A DNA stretch of 43,243 bases from Cupriavidus basilensis (GTDB lineage Bacteria > Pseudomonadota > Gammaproteobacteria > Burkholderiales > Burkholderiaceae), in the NCBI RefSeq assembly GCF_029335485.1, contig NZ_JARJLM010000574.1:1-43243 (forward strand). The letters run 5' to 3'. Below are positions 7,983 to 15,858 of the stretch, one piece after another (the stretch's first letter is position 1; each line of letters begins with the position of its first letter). Below the pieces are notes generated by a model, which did no database searches, was not told the origin of the DNA, and saw only the letters and a list, made by a program, of their open reading frames with translations. Both the position numbers and the translations under genes were made by a program.

Positions 7983-8897
7983 TTACGCCTGGGCATCGCC
8001 GCGTTCCTTTAGCGCGGCGGCAAGATACACCAGGAGTTGCTCCCTGACGCCCTGCGCACTCGAATGCGTCCATTCGTAGAATCCCTTTCCGGACTTCATG
8101 CCGAGGTTGCCGTCGCGCACGCTGTTCGTCACGATACGGTTGGGCCACGAGGTGCTATCCAACGTCGGCAGGATAACGGCGTGAATGTCCTGCGTCAGGT
8201 CCAGCCCGACCAGGTCGGCATTCTCCAGCGGCCCCAATACCGGCAGCCGCAGGCCAAACGAGTTCTTGACGACCAGATCGACCGTCCGCGCATCGCAAAT
8301 GCCTTGCGACACAAGGGCAATTGCCTCGCGCCAGAGCGCATGCTGCAAGCGATTGCCGACGAAGCCGGGAACATCCTTCTTGACGTGTACCGCCACCTTG
8401 CCGACCGATTCCAGCAGTGAGATCGTGCGTTCGACGACCTGCTGGTTCGTTGCCGTCGCCTGCACGACTTCAACCAGCGGGATGAGGAAGGGCGGATTCC
8501 ACCAGTGAGTTCCGACGAGGCGATCCTTTTTGCTGACAGCTTCGCCGATATGGCCGATGGGTATGACGGAAGTATTCGACGCGATGATGCACTCGCCAGA
8601 TACGACCGCCTCGATCTGGCGCATGACGTGATGCTTGACCTCGAGCTTCTCGGGCACAGCTTCGAACACGATCTGACAGCCGGATAAGGCTTCGCTGATG
8701 TCGTCGCTCAGCTTGAACTTTGCGAAAGAAACAGCGGGACGTCCCAGCGCTTTCAGATTGGAAGCGATGCGCTCCTGCACGGTTTCAATCAAGCCTGGCG
8801 CGGCGTCGTAGACGCATACATCGAACCGGCCGTCCTCCAAGAATACCTGCGCGATGCCGTGGCCCATCAGCCCGGCACCGACGACACCGATACACAT
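7983..8897 (-). CDS. 3-hydroxyacyl-CoA dehydrogenase family (3-hydroxy-acid oxidising) enzyme
   Basis: 304 residues. A Rossmann NAD-binding motif starts the protein (CIGVVGAGLMGHGIAQVF), followed by VFEAVPEKLEVKHHVMRQIE, SNTSVIPIGHI and HWWNPPFLIPLVEVVQ, then the C-terminal domain with PGFVGNRLQHALWREAIALV and MKSGKGFYEW. The family oxidises 3-hydroxyacyl-CoA or free 3-hydroxy acids (as in carnitine dehydrogenase). Adjacent to a BKACE gene, oxidation of a 3-hydroxy acid to the beta-keto substrate of BKACE is the likely job. ATG 8897 is chosen because AGAGGA lies about 11 bases upstream; the in-frame TTG at 8906 is too close to that site. It is transcribed divergently from the BKACE gene, with the 40-bp palindrome about 30 bases upstream. 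Confidence 0.88.
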   Translation of the reverse strand: MCIGVVGAGLMGHGIAQVFLEDGRFDVCVYDAAPGLIETVQERIASNLKALGRPAVSFAKFKLSDDISEALSGCQIVFEAVPEKLEVKHHVMRQIEAVVSGECIIASNTSVIPIGHIGEAVSKKDRLVGTHWWNPPFLIPLVEVVQATATNQQVVERTISLLESVGKVAVHVKKDVPGFVGNRLQHALWREAIALVSQGICDARTVDLVVKNSFGLRLPVLGPLENADLVGLDLTQDIHAVILPTLDSTSWPNRIVTNSVRDGNLGMKSGKGFYEWTHSSAQGVREQLLVYLAAALKERGDAQA

Positions 8898-8924
8898 TGA
8901 GTTCAATGTCCTCTCCCTCTTAAT

Positions 8925-8964
8925 TTAACCACTATACGGTACATATGTACCGTATAGTGGTTAA
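8925..8964. promoter_or_regulatory. 40-bp perfect palindrome, probable operator for cluster 1
   Basis: Arms TTAACCACTATACGGTACA (8925-8943) and its exact reverse complement (8946-8964) flank a central TA. The sequence lies in the divergent intergenic region about 30 bases before the dehydrogenase ATG. The half-site recurs at 9152-9167. Perfect symmetry over 40 bp with a repeated half-site points to a dimer-of-dimers regulator such as the nearby IclR protein; that pairing is inferred. Confidence 0.8.
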
Positions 8965-9101
8965 CAATAAGCAGCAAACCGGCATCGGTCAACCAAGGGT
9001 AAACGCTGTCGAACAGCCGGATTCCCAGTCCTGGTATGGGCTGCGAGGGAATTGCATGTCTCCCGTTGAGCGCGTCACAGGGAAAGCCGCTGCCTGCACT
9101 C

Positions 9102-9130
9102 TTGACAACGCTGATGGCGATCCATAAAGT
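9102..9130 (+). promoter_or_regulatory. Candidate sigma-70 promoter of the BKACE operon
   Basis: TTGACA (9102-9107), a 17-base spacer and TAAAGT (9125-9130). Transcription would start near 9137, placing the half-site at 9152-9167 just downstream of the start, a position suited to repression. Confidence 0.55.
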
Positions 9131-9151
9131 AACCGCAAAGCGATACACAAT

Positions 9152-9167
9152 AACCACCATACGGTAC
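9152..9167 (+). promoter_or_regulatory. Third copy of the cluster 1 operator half-site
   Basis: AACCACCATACGGTAC differs by one base from the palindrome half AACCACTATACGGTAC. It ends 21 bases before the BKACE start codon and just upstream of its AGGAG ribosome binding site. Confidence 0.65.
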
Positions 9168-9188
9168 TAATATTAACAGGAGACAGCC

Positions 9189-10121
9189 ATGGCAGCTGAG
9201 AAAGTCATCATTTCATGCGCGGTGACGGGGGCGATCCACACGCCCACGATGTCACCCTATCTGCCAATCACGCCCCAAGATATCGCGCAGCAGGCGGTCG
9301 ACGCCGCGCGGGCGGGAGCATCGATCCTGCATCTGCATGCGCGCGATCCGCTGGACGGCCGCCCGAGTGCCGATCCCGACGTCTTTATGCAGTTCCTTCC
9401 GGAGATCAAGCGGCAGACCGATGCCGTGATCAACATCACGAGCGGCGGCAGCACGAAGATGACGCTGGAGGAGCGGCTCGCGCCCCCATTGCGCGCGCGG
9501 CCCGAGATGGCCTCGCTCAACATGGGCTCGATGAACTTCTCGATCCACCCTGTCGCTTCAAAGATTGCCCGGTGGGAGCACGATTGGGAGAAGCCATACG
9601 TGGAGGGCACGGAAGATACGATCTTTCGCAATACCTTCAAGGACATCCGACGCATCCTCATGGAGCTTGGCGAAGGATGCGGGACCCGGTTCGAGTTCGA
9701 GTGCTATGACGTGGGACACCTGTACAACCTGGCCCACTTCGTCGATGCCGGCCTGGTGAAGCCGCCGTTTTTCGTGCAGACGATCTTCGGGATCCTGGGC
9801 GGTATCGGGCCTGCAGCCGAGAACGTGACGTTCATGCGCGAGACGGCTAACCGGCTGTTCGGCCGCGACTATTATTGGTCCGTGCTGGGTGCCGGGCGCC
9901 ACCAGATGCCGTTGCTGACCTACGCATCGATCATGGGGGCGAACGTGCGGGTCGGTCTCGAAGACAGCCTGTACCTCGGGCGCGGCAAGCTGGCGCAGTC
10001 CAATGCCGACCAGGTCAGGAAGATTCGCCACATCCTGGAAGAACTCGGTTTCGATATCGCATCGCCCGCCGAAGCGCGATCCATGCTGCAACTCAAAGGG
10101 CGCGACAACGTCGCGTTCTGA
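9189..10121 (+). CDS. BKACE (DUF849) beta-keto acid cleavage enzyme
   Basis: 310 residues, the family's usual size. Likely zinc ligands are H48 and H50 in ILHLHARD and E258 in RVGLEDS; further family blocks are NITSGG, SLNMGSMNF, FECYDVGHLYN and GRHQMPL. BKACE enzymes condense a beta-keto acid with acetyl-CoA to give acetoacetate and a new acyl-CoA; the founding member, Kce, acts on 3-keto-5-aminohexanoate and others on dehydrocarnitine. The substrate cannot be read from sequence. A good AGGAG site precedes the ATG. First gene of a plus-strand series reaching the porin and PhlG-like genes. Confidence 0.92.
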   Translation: MAAEKVIISCAVTGAIHTPTMSPYLPITPQDIAQQAVDAARAGASILHLHARDPLDGRPSADPDVFMQFLPEIKRQTDAVINITSGGSTKMTLEERLAPPLRARPEMASLNMGSMNFSIHPVASKIARWEHDWEKPYVEGTEDTIFRNTFKDIRRILMELGEGCGTRFEFECYDVGHLYNLAHFVDAGLVKPPFFVQTIFGILGGIGPAAENVTFMRETANRLFGRDYYWSVLGAGRHQMPLLTYASIMGANVRVGLEDSLYLGRGKLAQSNADQVRKIRHILEELGFDIASPAEARSMLQLKGRDNVAF

Positions 10122-10162
10122 ACCCATTGAAATCACGCCATCCTTTCCACAACGGAGACATC

Positions 10163-10984
10163 ATGTCGATATCCGCATACCCCGCCACACCTCCTTCCAA
10201 CACCGACGGCGTCGAGTTCGTCGAACTGAGCCACCCCTGGGGTCACGGCGTACCGAATTGGCCTTACTTCGAAGACGTGAAGATCGAGCGGATCCACTAC
10301 ATGGCGAAGTCCGGCGTGCTGACGCAACGCATTACCACCGTCATGCACAGCGGTACGCATATCGATGCGCCTGCCCACGTGATCGAAGGCACGCCGTTCC
10401 TGGACGAGATCCCGCTGGATCGTTTCTTCGGCACAGGCGTGGTGGTCAGCATTCCCAAGAAAAAGTGGGAGGTGATCACGGCCAAGGACCTGGAGAACGC
10501 CTATCCGAAGATCCAGAGGGGCGACATCGTCATGATCAACACCGGCTGGCACCATCATTACGGCGACAACAGCCAGTACTACGCCTACTCTCCCGGTCTG
10601 TACAAGGAAGCGGGAGAATGGCTGGCCGAAAAGGGCGTGAAGATGGTCGGCGTCGACCAGCAAGCCCTTGACCATCCGCTGGGTACTGCTATCGGCCGCC
10701 ACGGTGTCGGCCCGCTCTTGCCGCGGGTATGCGAGGAGTATGAGCGTGAAACGGGCCGCTCCGTCGAGCAGGACTTTCCGTACTGGGAGCCGGCGCATCG
10801 GGCGCTGCTCGAAGCGGGAATCCCGGGTATCGAGAATGTCGGTGGCGATCTCGACAAGGTGACCGGAAAGCGGGTGACGATAGCGGCGTTCCCCTGGCGC
10901 TGGGTAAAGGGGGACGGATGCATCGTACGTGTGGTGGCGATGCAGGACAAGAGCCAGTCCTTCCGTATCGAAAGCGGTTTGTAA
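10163..10984 (+). CDS. Cyclase-family metal-dependent hydrolase (KynB-like fold)
   Basis: 273 residues starting at ATG 10163 behind a GGAG site. The family signature H-x-G-T-H-x-D-x-P-x-H is present as HSGTHIDAPAH (H62, H66, D68, H72). Members (kynurenine formamidase, isatin hydrolase, putative cyclases) use a metal-activated water to open amides, lactams or lactones. Here it may open a ring or ester bond in the cluster 1 substrate before the BKACE step; this is inferred from position. It is 41 bases downstream of BKACE and 11 bases upstream of the cupin gene, so probably co-transcribed. Confidence 0.9.
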   Translation: MSISAYPATPPSNTDGVEFVELSHPWGHGVPNWPYFEDVKIERIHYMAKSGVLTQRITTVMHSGTHIDAPAHVIEGTPFLDEIPLDRFFGTGVVVSIPKKKWEVITAKDLENAYPKIQRGDIVMINTGWHHHYGDNSQYYAYSPGLYKEAGEWLAEKGVKMVGVDQQALDHPLGTAIGRHGVGPLLPRVCEEYERETGRSVEQDFPYWEPAHRALLEAGIPGIENVGGDLDKVTGKRVTIAAFPWRWVKGDGCIVRVVAMQDKSQSFRIESGL

Positions 10985-10995
10985 CGGAAGCGGCC

Positions 10996-11370
10996 ATGGA
11001 AGTCAAACGACTGCATGCCGCAGCCCGCTATGACGCGGCCAGGCATTTCGACATGCGGTCCCTGCGGTTGCAGGGACTCGATGCCACGCACGTGGAGCAC
11101 TTTTGGGTGGGCCTGTCGCACTTTTTGCCAGACGGCGGTGCGCAATGGGACGCCGGGCCGACAGAGAAGGTCTATGTGGTGCTGAGCGGTGAGATCACGC
11201 TCACCACCGCCGGCGGGGACGTCGTGCTCAAGGCGTTGGACTCGTGCGTGATTCCGGCCGGCGAAGGGCGAAGCATCAGGAACGATTCTAGGTTACCGGC
11301 CTCGATGCTCGTGATCCTGGCTTCGGCCTTGCCCGGGAGCCAATCTACAGGAGAAGGAAACAATGGCTAG
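10996..11370 (+). CDS. Small cupin-domain protein without the usual metal histidines
   Basis: 124 residues. The beta-barrel pattern is visible (FWVGLSHFLPDGGAQWDAGP, TEKVYVVLSGEITLTT, VVLKALDSCVIPAGEGRSIRN). The two histidines of cupin motif 1 (HxH) are replaced in AQWDAGPTE, and the motif 2 histidine is replaced by Ser in AGEGRS; the Glu before the hydrophobic strand is kept. A metal site is therefore doubtful, and the protein may bind a ligand, act as an isomerase or stabilise a partner. The ATG at 10996 is chosen because it follows the previous stop by 11 bases. The 3' end overlaps the SDR gene by 8 bases, indicating translational coupling. Confidence 0.8.
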   Translation: MEVKRLHAAARYDAARHFDMRSLRLQGLDATHVEHFWVGLSHFLPDGGAQWDAGPTEKVYVVLSGEITLTTAGGDVVLKALDSCVIPAGEGRSIRNDSRLPASMLVILASALPGSQSTGEGNNG

Positions 11371-12151
11371 TACCAGTGCCGCCTTTGGCTTGTCAGGCAA
11401 GGTAGGCGTGATCACCGGTGCCACCGGCGCGTTCGGACGGGCTGCGGCACGCAGCCTTGCCGATGCCGGCGCGAGACTCGTGATCGCGGGGGCGAATGCG
11501 CAGGCGCTGCGTGAACTTGAAGTGCGATTGAATGCCGACGGCATCCGGGTCAAGGCCAAGGCATGCAGGCCCGACACGGAGGCCAATGCCCGCAACCTGA
11601 TCGACGAAGCGGTTGCGCAGTTCGGTGCCATCGATTTCGTCGTCGTCGGCTCGGGTACCAACGATCCCGCGCCGATCCAGGATATGACCACGGAACAGTG
11701 GGAACACGTAATGGCAGCCAACGTGCGCGGATCGTGGCTGGTCTGCAAGGCCTTCGCCACCCATTGTATCGAGACGGCGCAGCGCGGCAGGGTTGTCCTG
11801 CTGTCGTCCACGCGCGGCAAGCTCGGGCTTGCCGCCGGTTACTCGGCTTACTGCCCCTCAAAGGCGGCGATCGATGGCTTGACGCGGACACTGGCATGCG
11901 AGCTGGGCCGCTACGGCATCAACGTTAACGCCATCGCGCCGACGGTGTTCCGATCCGAGCTCACGGCATGGATGTTCGCCGATGACGATCGCGGCCGCGC
12001 GGCGCGCCAAGGGATGCTCGCGCGTATTCCGCTCGGGCGCCTGGGGGAACCCGAAGATCTCGTTGGGGCATTGCAGTTCCTGCTTTCCAGGGCGTCGGAG
12101 TTTTGCACCGGCCAGACGCTATACATCGACGGAGGGTACACAGCCGGATAG
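11363..12151 (+). CDS. Short-chain dehydrogenase/reductase (SDR), classical type
   Basis: 262 residues. The cofactor motif TGATGAFG lies at about residues 19-26. The active site is canonical: LLSSTRG with the catalytic Ser and YCPSK with Tyr and Lys. The C-terminus GQTLYIDGGYTAG is typical. It oxidises or reduces a secondary alcohol or ketone with NAD(P). An AGGAGAAGG site lies within the end of the cupin gene. Position between hydrolases and the importer suggests a step in the same pathway, for example making the ketone that the PhlG-like or BKACE enzyme cleaves. Confidence 0.92.
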   Translation: MASTSAAFGLSGKVGVITGATGAFGRAAARSLADAGARLVIAGANAQALRELEVRLNADGIRVKAKACRPDTEANARNLIDEAVAQFGAIDFVVVGSGTNDPAPIQDMTTEQWEHVMAANVRGSWLVCKAFATHCIETAQRGRVVLLSSTRGKLGLAAGYSAYCPSKAAIDGLTRTLACELGRYGINVNAIAPTVFRSELTAWMFADDDRGRAARQGMLARIPLGRLGEPEDLVGALQFLLSRASEFCTGQTLYIDGGYTAG

Positions 12152-12238
12152 TGATTCGCCCTGCCCGGAGCGGCAGGCACGAAAGGCAGCGGCTCCAAAG
12201 AAGAGCCGCACCGACATGAGCATGACAGGAGACAAGAC

Positions 12239-13552
12239 ATGAAGAAGGAAACGGAAGGTGGCACTGTCCACCGAATGCACTCCGCCGGGCGTCGCGCCAC
12301 CTTGCGCGGCCTGGTAGCGCTGGGGGCGTCCACGGTCGGCGTGCAATCGATCCAGCCCGCTTCAGCGGCCGCGCGGGCGCTGAAGATTGGCTACGTGAGC
12401 CCACGAACCGGGCCGCTCGCCCCGTTCGCAGAGACCGATGGATTCATCCTGCAGCGTGTGCGCGCAGCGATTGCGAACGGCATCTCTGTAGCGGGCAATG
12501 TACATCCTGTACTTATCATCGAGAAGGATAGCCAGTCGAATCCGAATCGCGCCGCCGAAGTCACGGCAAGCCTGATCAAGGACGACAAGGTGGACCTGAT
12601 TGTGTCCGCGTCCACTGCGGACACCGTCAACCCCGTATCCGATCAATGCGAGCTGGGACGGATCCCCTGCATCACCACGAACTGCCCGTGGCAACCTTAC
12701 TACTTCGGGCGAGGCGGTTCGCCGGCAAAGGGCTTCGAGTACACCTATCACTTTTGCTGGGGACTGGAAGACCTGATCGCGGTATATACGGCCATCTGGG
12801 ACAGCGCCGGAACCGCCACCAATCGCACCGTCGGAGCGCTCTGGCCGAACGATGCAGAAGGCAACGCATTCAGTGACAAGGCGTTCGGCTTTCCGCCGGC
12901 GCTTGCCGCGAACGGCTACAAGCTTGTCGACCTTGGCCGGTTCCAGCCAACCGCCAACGACTTCTCGGCGCAGATCCGCGCGTTCAAGGCGGCAAAGGTG
13001 GAGATCGTGACGGGCGTCCTGCCGCCCGCGGCATTCGCCACATTCTGGAGCCAGGCGGCACAGCAGGGTTTCAAGCCGAAGATCGTGACCTTTGCCAAGG
13101 CACTGCTCTTCCCTTCCGCGGTTGCAGGGCTCGGGCCACGAGGCGTCGGCTTGTCCACGGAGGTCGCGTGGTCACCGGCCTATCCCTATCGCTCCAGACT
13201 GACTGGCGAAACCAGTGCACAGTTTGCCGATGCTTATGAAGCAGCGACCGGCCGGCAATGGGTGCAACCCCTTGGCGCAACGTTGTCCCTGTTCGAGGTC
13301 GCGCTCGATGTGCTCAGGCGGACCACCGTGATAACGCCACAGGGGATTGTCGCCTCGATCCGTGCCACGGACTACGCGTCAGCCGTCGGTCCCGTCAAGT
13401 GGACCGGAAGCCCGGTCAAGAACGTCACCAAGACGTCGCTGGTAGGTGCGCAATGGACCGCGGGCAACAGGCATCCACTGGATCTGCAGATCGTGAGCGC
13501 AACGCTTGCGAAGGATGTCGGAGTGCAGAGGCGCCTGGAAATTCTCAACTGA
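12239..13552 (+). CDS. ABC transporter periplasmic substrate-binding protein (LivK-type)
   Basis: 437 residues. The N-terminus has a twin-arginine-like signal (GRRATLRGLVALGASTVG, cut near ASAA at about residue 43), suggesting export by Tat. The mature part starts LKIGYVSPRTGPLAPFAETD, the periplasmic type 1 binding fold of branched-chain amino-acid/amide-type receptors, and includes SLIKDDKVDLIVSASTADTV. AGGAGACAAGAC precedes the ATG. It starts a five-gene importer unit; LivG follows after 8 bases. In Burkholderiales, such receptors often bind aromatic or short-chain acids rather than amino acids, so the ligand is left open. Confidence 0.92.
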   Translation: MKKETEGGTVHRMHSAGRRATLRGLVALGASTVGVQSIQPASAAARALKIGYVSPRTGPLAPFAETDGFILQRVRAAIANGISVAGNVHPVLIIEKDSQSNPNRAAEVTASLIKDDKVDLIVSASTADTVNPVSDQCELGRIPCITTNCPWQPYYFGRGGSPAKGFEYTYHFCWGLEDLIAVYTAIWDSAGTATNRTVGALWPNDAEGNAFSDKAFGFPPALAANGYKLVDLGRFQPTANDFSAQIRAFKAAKVEIVTGVLPPAAFATFWSQAAQQGFKPKIVTFAKALLFPSAVAGLGPRGVGLSTEVAWSPAYPYRSRLTGETSAQFADAYEAATGRQWVQPLGATLSLFEVALDVLRRTTVITPQGIVASIRATDYASAVGPVKWTGSPVKNVTKTSLVGAQWTAGNRHPLDLQIVSATLAKDVGVQRRLEILN

Positions 13553-13560
13553 GGGGTCGT

Positions 13561-14298
13561 ATGGATCATTGTGTCCTTTCCGCCGAAATGCTGGTGAAGC
13601 GATTCGGCGCGGTGACGGTCGCCGACAATTTGTCCGTCACGCTCGGTCACGCCGAAGCGCTGGGCGTCATTGGCCCAAACGGTGCGGGAAAGAGCAGCTT
13701 CTTCAACTTGCTGAGCGGCAACATCCGCGCGGACAGCGGCCGTATCCTGCTGGAAGGGCGGGACGTCACCAATGCCTCTCCAAACGAGCGGGCGATTGCC
13801 GGGATCGGGCGAACGTACCAGATCCCCCGGCCCTTTTCCCAGCTGACGGTATATGAAAACCTGCTCGTAGGCGCGTTCTTTGGCGCCAGGATGGACGCGC
13901 GCCGTGCCCAGCAGCACTGCTACGAAACGCTGGCACTGACCGGGTTGCTCCGGCATGCCGACAAACCGGCGGCTGCGCTGTCGCTGCTCGAACGCAAGCG
14001 ACTGGAACTGGCGCGAGCGCTGGCGACCCGCCCGAAGGTCCTGTTGCTCGACGAAATTGCAGGCGGTCTGACGGAGGGCGAGGCGGCGGAGCTGGTTGCA
14101 ACCATTCAATGCATCCACGCCCACGGCACCGCCATCATCTGGATCGAGCACGTCGTGCACGCGCTCCTGGCGGTTGTCTCGCGGCTGATGGTGCTGAGCT
14201 TCGGCAAGAAGCTCATGGAAGGCGAACCGTCGGCTGTGATGAACAGCGCCGCGGTGCGGGATGTGTATCTGGGTCTTGAGGTGGAAGCCCATGCTTAG
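13561..14298 (+). CDS. ABC importer ATP-binding protein, LivG-type
   Basis: 245 residues starting at ATG 13561, whose GAGGGG site overlaps the stop codon of the receptor gene. Walker A is GPNGAGKSS, the LivG block GIGRTYQIPRPFSQLTVYENL follows, and Walker B is VLLLDEIAGGL. The ABC signature reads LSLLERKRLELARAL rather than LSGGQ or LSYGQ, a known variation in some LivG-type proteins but worth noting. The switch histidine is in IIWIEHVVHALL. It would pair with the LivF-type protein downstream to energise the LivH/LivM-type permeases. Confidence 0.92.
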   Translation: MDHCVLSAEMLVKRFGAVTVADNLSVTLGHAEALGVIGPNGAGKSSFFNLLSGNIRADSGRILLEGRDVTNASPNERAIAGIGRTYQIPRPFSQLTVYENLLVGAFFGARMDARRAQQHCYETLALTGLLRHADKPAAALSLLERKRLELARALATRPKVLLLDEIAGGLTEGEAAELVATIQCIHAHGTAIIWIEHVVHALLAVVSRLMVLSFGKKLMEGEPSAVMNSAAVRDVYLGLEVEAHA

Positions 14299-14989
14299 CA
14301 TTCATGAACTCGATGCGTACTATGGTGACTTTCAGGCGCTGTTCGCCCTGAGCCTGGAGATCCGGCAAGGCGAGTCGGTGGCGATCATCGGTGCGAATGG
14401 CGCCGGGAAATCGACCTTGCTCAAGGCAATCTCGGGAGCGCTCCCTGTCAGGCACGGCGCGATCCGCCTGCGCGAACACAGTCTCGGACACGACAGTGCG
14501 GCGGAAGTGGTACGCAAGGGCATTGCGCTCGTTCCCGAGGGGCGCCGCATGTTTCCGAGCCTGAGCGTGGAGGAGAACCTGCAAATCGGGGCGTACGCCA
14601 GGCGGCGGGGTCCGTGGAATCTGGGACGCGTTTATACGATGTTTCCCCGACTCGCAGAGCGGCGCCGGCAGAACGTGACGTCCCTGAGCGGTGGCGAGCA
14701 GCAGATGGTCGCCATCGGGCGTGCGCTCATGTCGAACCCCTCCATGTTGATGTGCGATGAGCTGTCGCTGGGCCTAGCGCCCAAGATCATTCGAGAGATG
14801 TATGGCCACCTCGCAACCCTCAAGGAGGAAGGCACGACCCTGCTGATCGTCGAGCAGGATATTCATCAGGCGCTTCGCTTCTCGGACCGCTACTACTGCA
14901 TGCAGAAGGGGCGGGTCACGCTGTCCGGCAAATCTGCGTCGGCCAGCAAGGAAGAGATCGGACGCGCATACTTTGGAGAAAAAAAATGA
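14291..14989 (+). CDS. ABC importer ATP-binding protein, LivF-type
   Basis: 232 residues from ATG 14291, overlapping the LivG-type gene by 8 bases. Walker A is GANGAGKST, the signature LSGGEQQMVAIGRAL is canonical, and the D-loop region MLMCDELSLGLAPKI and IVEQDIHQAL match LivF. GIALVPEGRRMFPSLSVEENL is diagnostic of the family. An upstream in-frame start at 14261 would add ten residues inside livG-type coding sequence and is rejected. Acts at the inner face of the cytoplasmic membrane. Confidence 0.93.
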   Translation: MLSIHELDAYYGDFQALFALSLEIRQGESVAIIGANGAGKSTLLKAISGALPVRHGAIRLREHSLGHDSAAEVVRKGIALVPEGRRMFPSLSVEENLQIGAYARRRGPWNLGRVYTMFPRLAERRRQNVTSLSGGEQQMVAIGRALMSNPSMLMCDELSLGLAPKIIREMYGHLATLKEEGTTLLIVEQDIHQALRFSDRYYCMQKGRVTLSGKSASASKEEIGRAYFGEKK

Positions 14990-15858
14990 TGGGCTGGATC
15001 GATGTGATCGTTCAGGGCATTCTTCTGGGCGGCCTCTACGCCTTGTATGCTAGCGGGCTGTCGCTCATTTTCGGTGTCATGCGGTTGGTCAACGTCGCGC
15101 ACGGTGACCTGATCGTGCTGGCGGCATTCCTTGCCTTTGCCATTCGCATCCCGGGGGCAGAAACTTCATTTTCCTCGCTGCTGCTAACCGTCCCGTTCAT
15201 GTTTGCGATCGGCTATGTCTTGCAGCGCGCGCTACTGAACGGCGCCATGGGCGCCAACGTGCTGCGTCCGATGCTGCTGACGTTCGGCCTGTCCATCGTC
15301 CTGCAGAATGGTCTCCTGGATATATTCTCGGCGGACTCCAGGAAGCTTCCTGGCGGCGCGATCGAGATAATGAGCCTGCCTCTCGGCGGAGGCATCGCCG
15401 TCGGCATCCTCCCGGTGATCACGCTGATGGCGGCCATTGCCGTTCTTGGCGCGCTCCAGTTCATGTTGCGACGCACCGCCATCGGACGGGCATTCAGGGC
15501 AACCTCCGATGACGCGGAGGCGGCTGGCTGGATGGGTATCAATCACCGCAACCTGTTCGCACTGGCGACCGGCATGTCGATGGCCGTCGTCGGCATCGCC
15601 GCAGTCTTCATGGGGACGCGGGCGAGCTTCGATCCTGCCAGCGGACCGGACCGGTTGATCTTTGCGTTTGAAGCCGTGGTCATCGGCGGGCTGGGTTCGC
15701 TGTGGGGCACCCTTGCCGGCGGCATCGCGCTCGGCGTCGCACAGAGCGTCGGCGGATCGCTAAACCCCGACTGGCAACTCCTTGCCGGCCATCTGTTGTT
15801 TCTCGTGGTGCTGCTGATCGCGCCCAACGGACTCTTTCCCCAACGAGGCAACCAATGA
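14986..15858 (+). CDS. ABC importer permease, LivH-type
   Basis: 290 residues, very hydrophobic, with several membrane-spanning segments. GGLYALYASGLSLIFGVMRLVNVAHGD is the typical LivH start, and GRAFRATSDDAEAAGWMGIN marks the cytoplasmic coupling loop. The C-terminus GLFPQRGNQ is typical. The start overlaps the LivF-type stop by 4 bases (ATGA). Confidence 0.92.
   Translation: MMGWIDVIVQGILLGGLYALYASGLSLIFGVMRLVNVAHGDLIVLAAFLAFAIRIPGAETSFSSLLLTVPFMFAIGYVLQRALLNGAMGANVLRPMLLTFGLSIVLQNGLLDIFSADSRKLPGGAIEIMSLPLGGGIAVGILPVITLMAAIAVLGALQFMLRRTAIGRAFRATSDDAEAAGWMGINHRNLFALATGMSMAVVGIAAVFMGTRASFDPASGPDRLIFAFEAVVIGGLGSLWGTLAGGIALGVAQSVGGSLNPDWQLLAGHLLFLVVLLIAPNGLFPQRGNQ

Noticed and set aside
7983-10121. 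A carnitine-degradation pair (carnitine dehydrogenase plus dehydrocarnitine cleavage BKACE)
   Set aside because: The pairing is similar, but the thioesterase and betaine-related genes expected for carnitine are absent, and cyclase-family and PhlG-like genes are present instead. It cannot be fully excluded.
13258-13560. N-terminal extension of the LivG-type frame
   Set aside because: Lies inside the receptor gene and encodes an arginine-rich non-domain stretch; ATG 13561 has a GAGGGG site.
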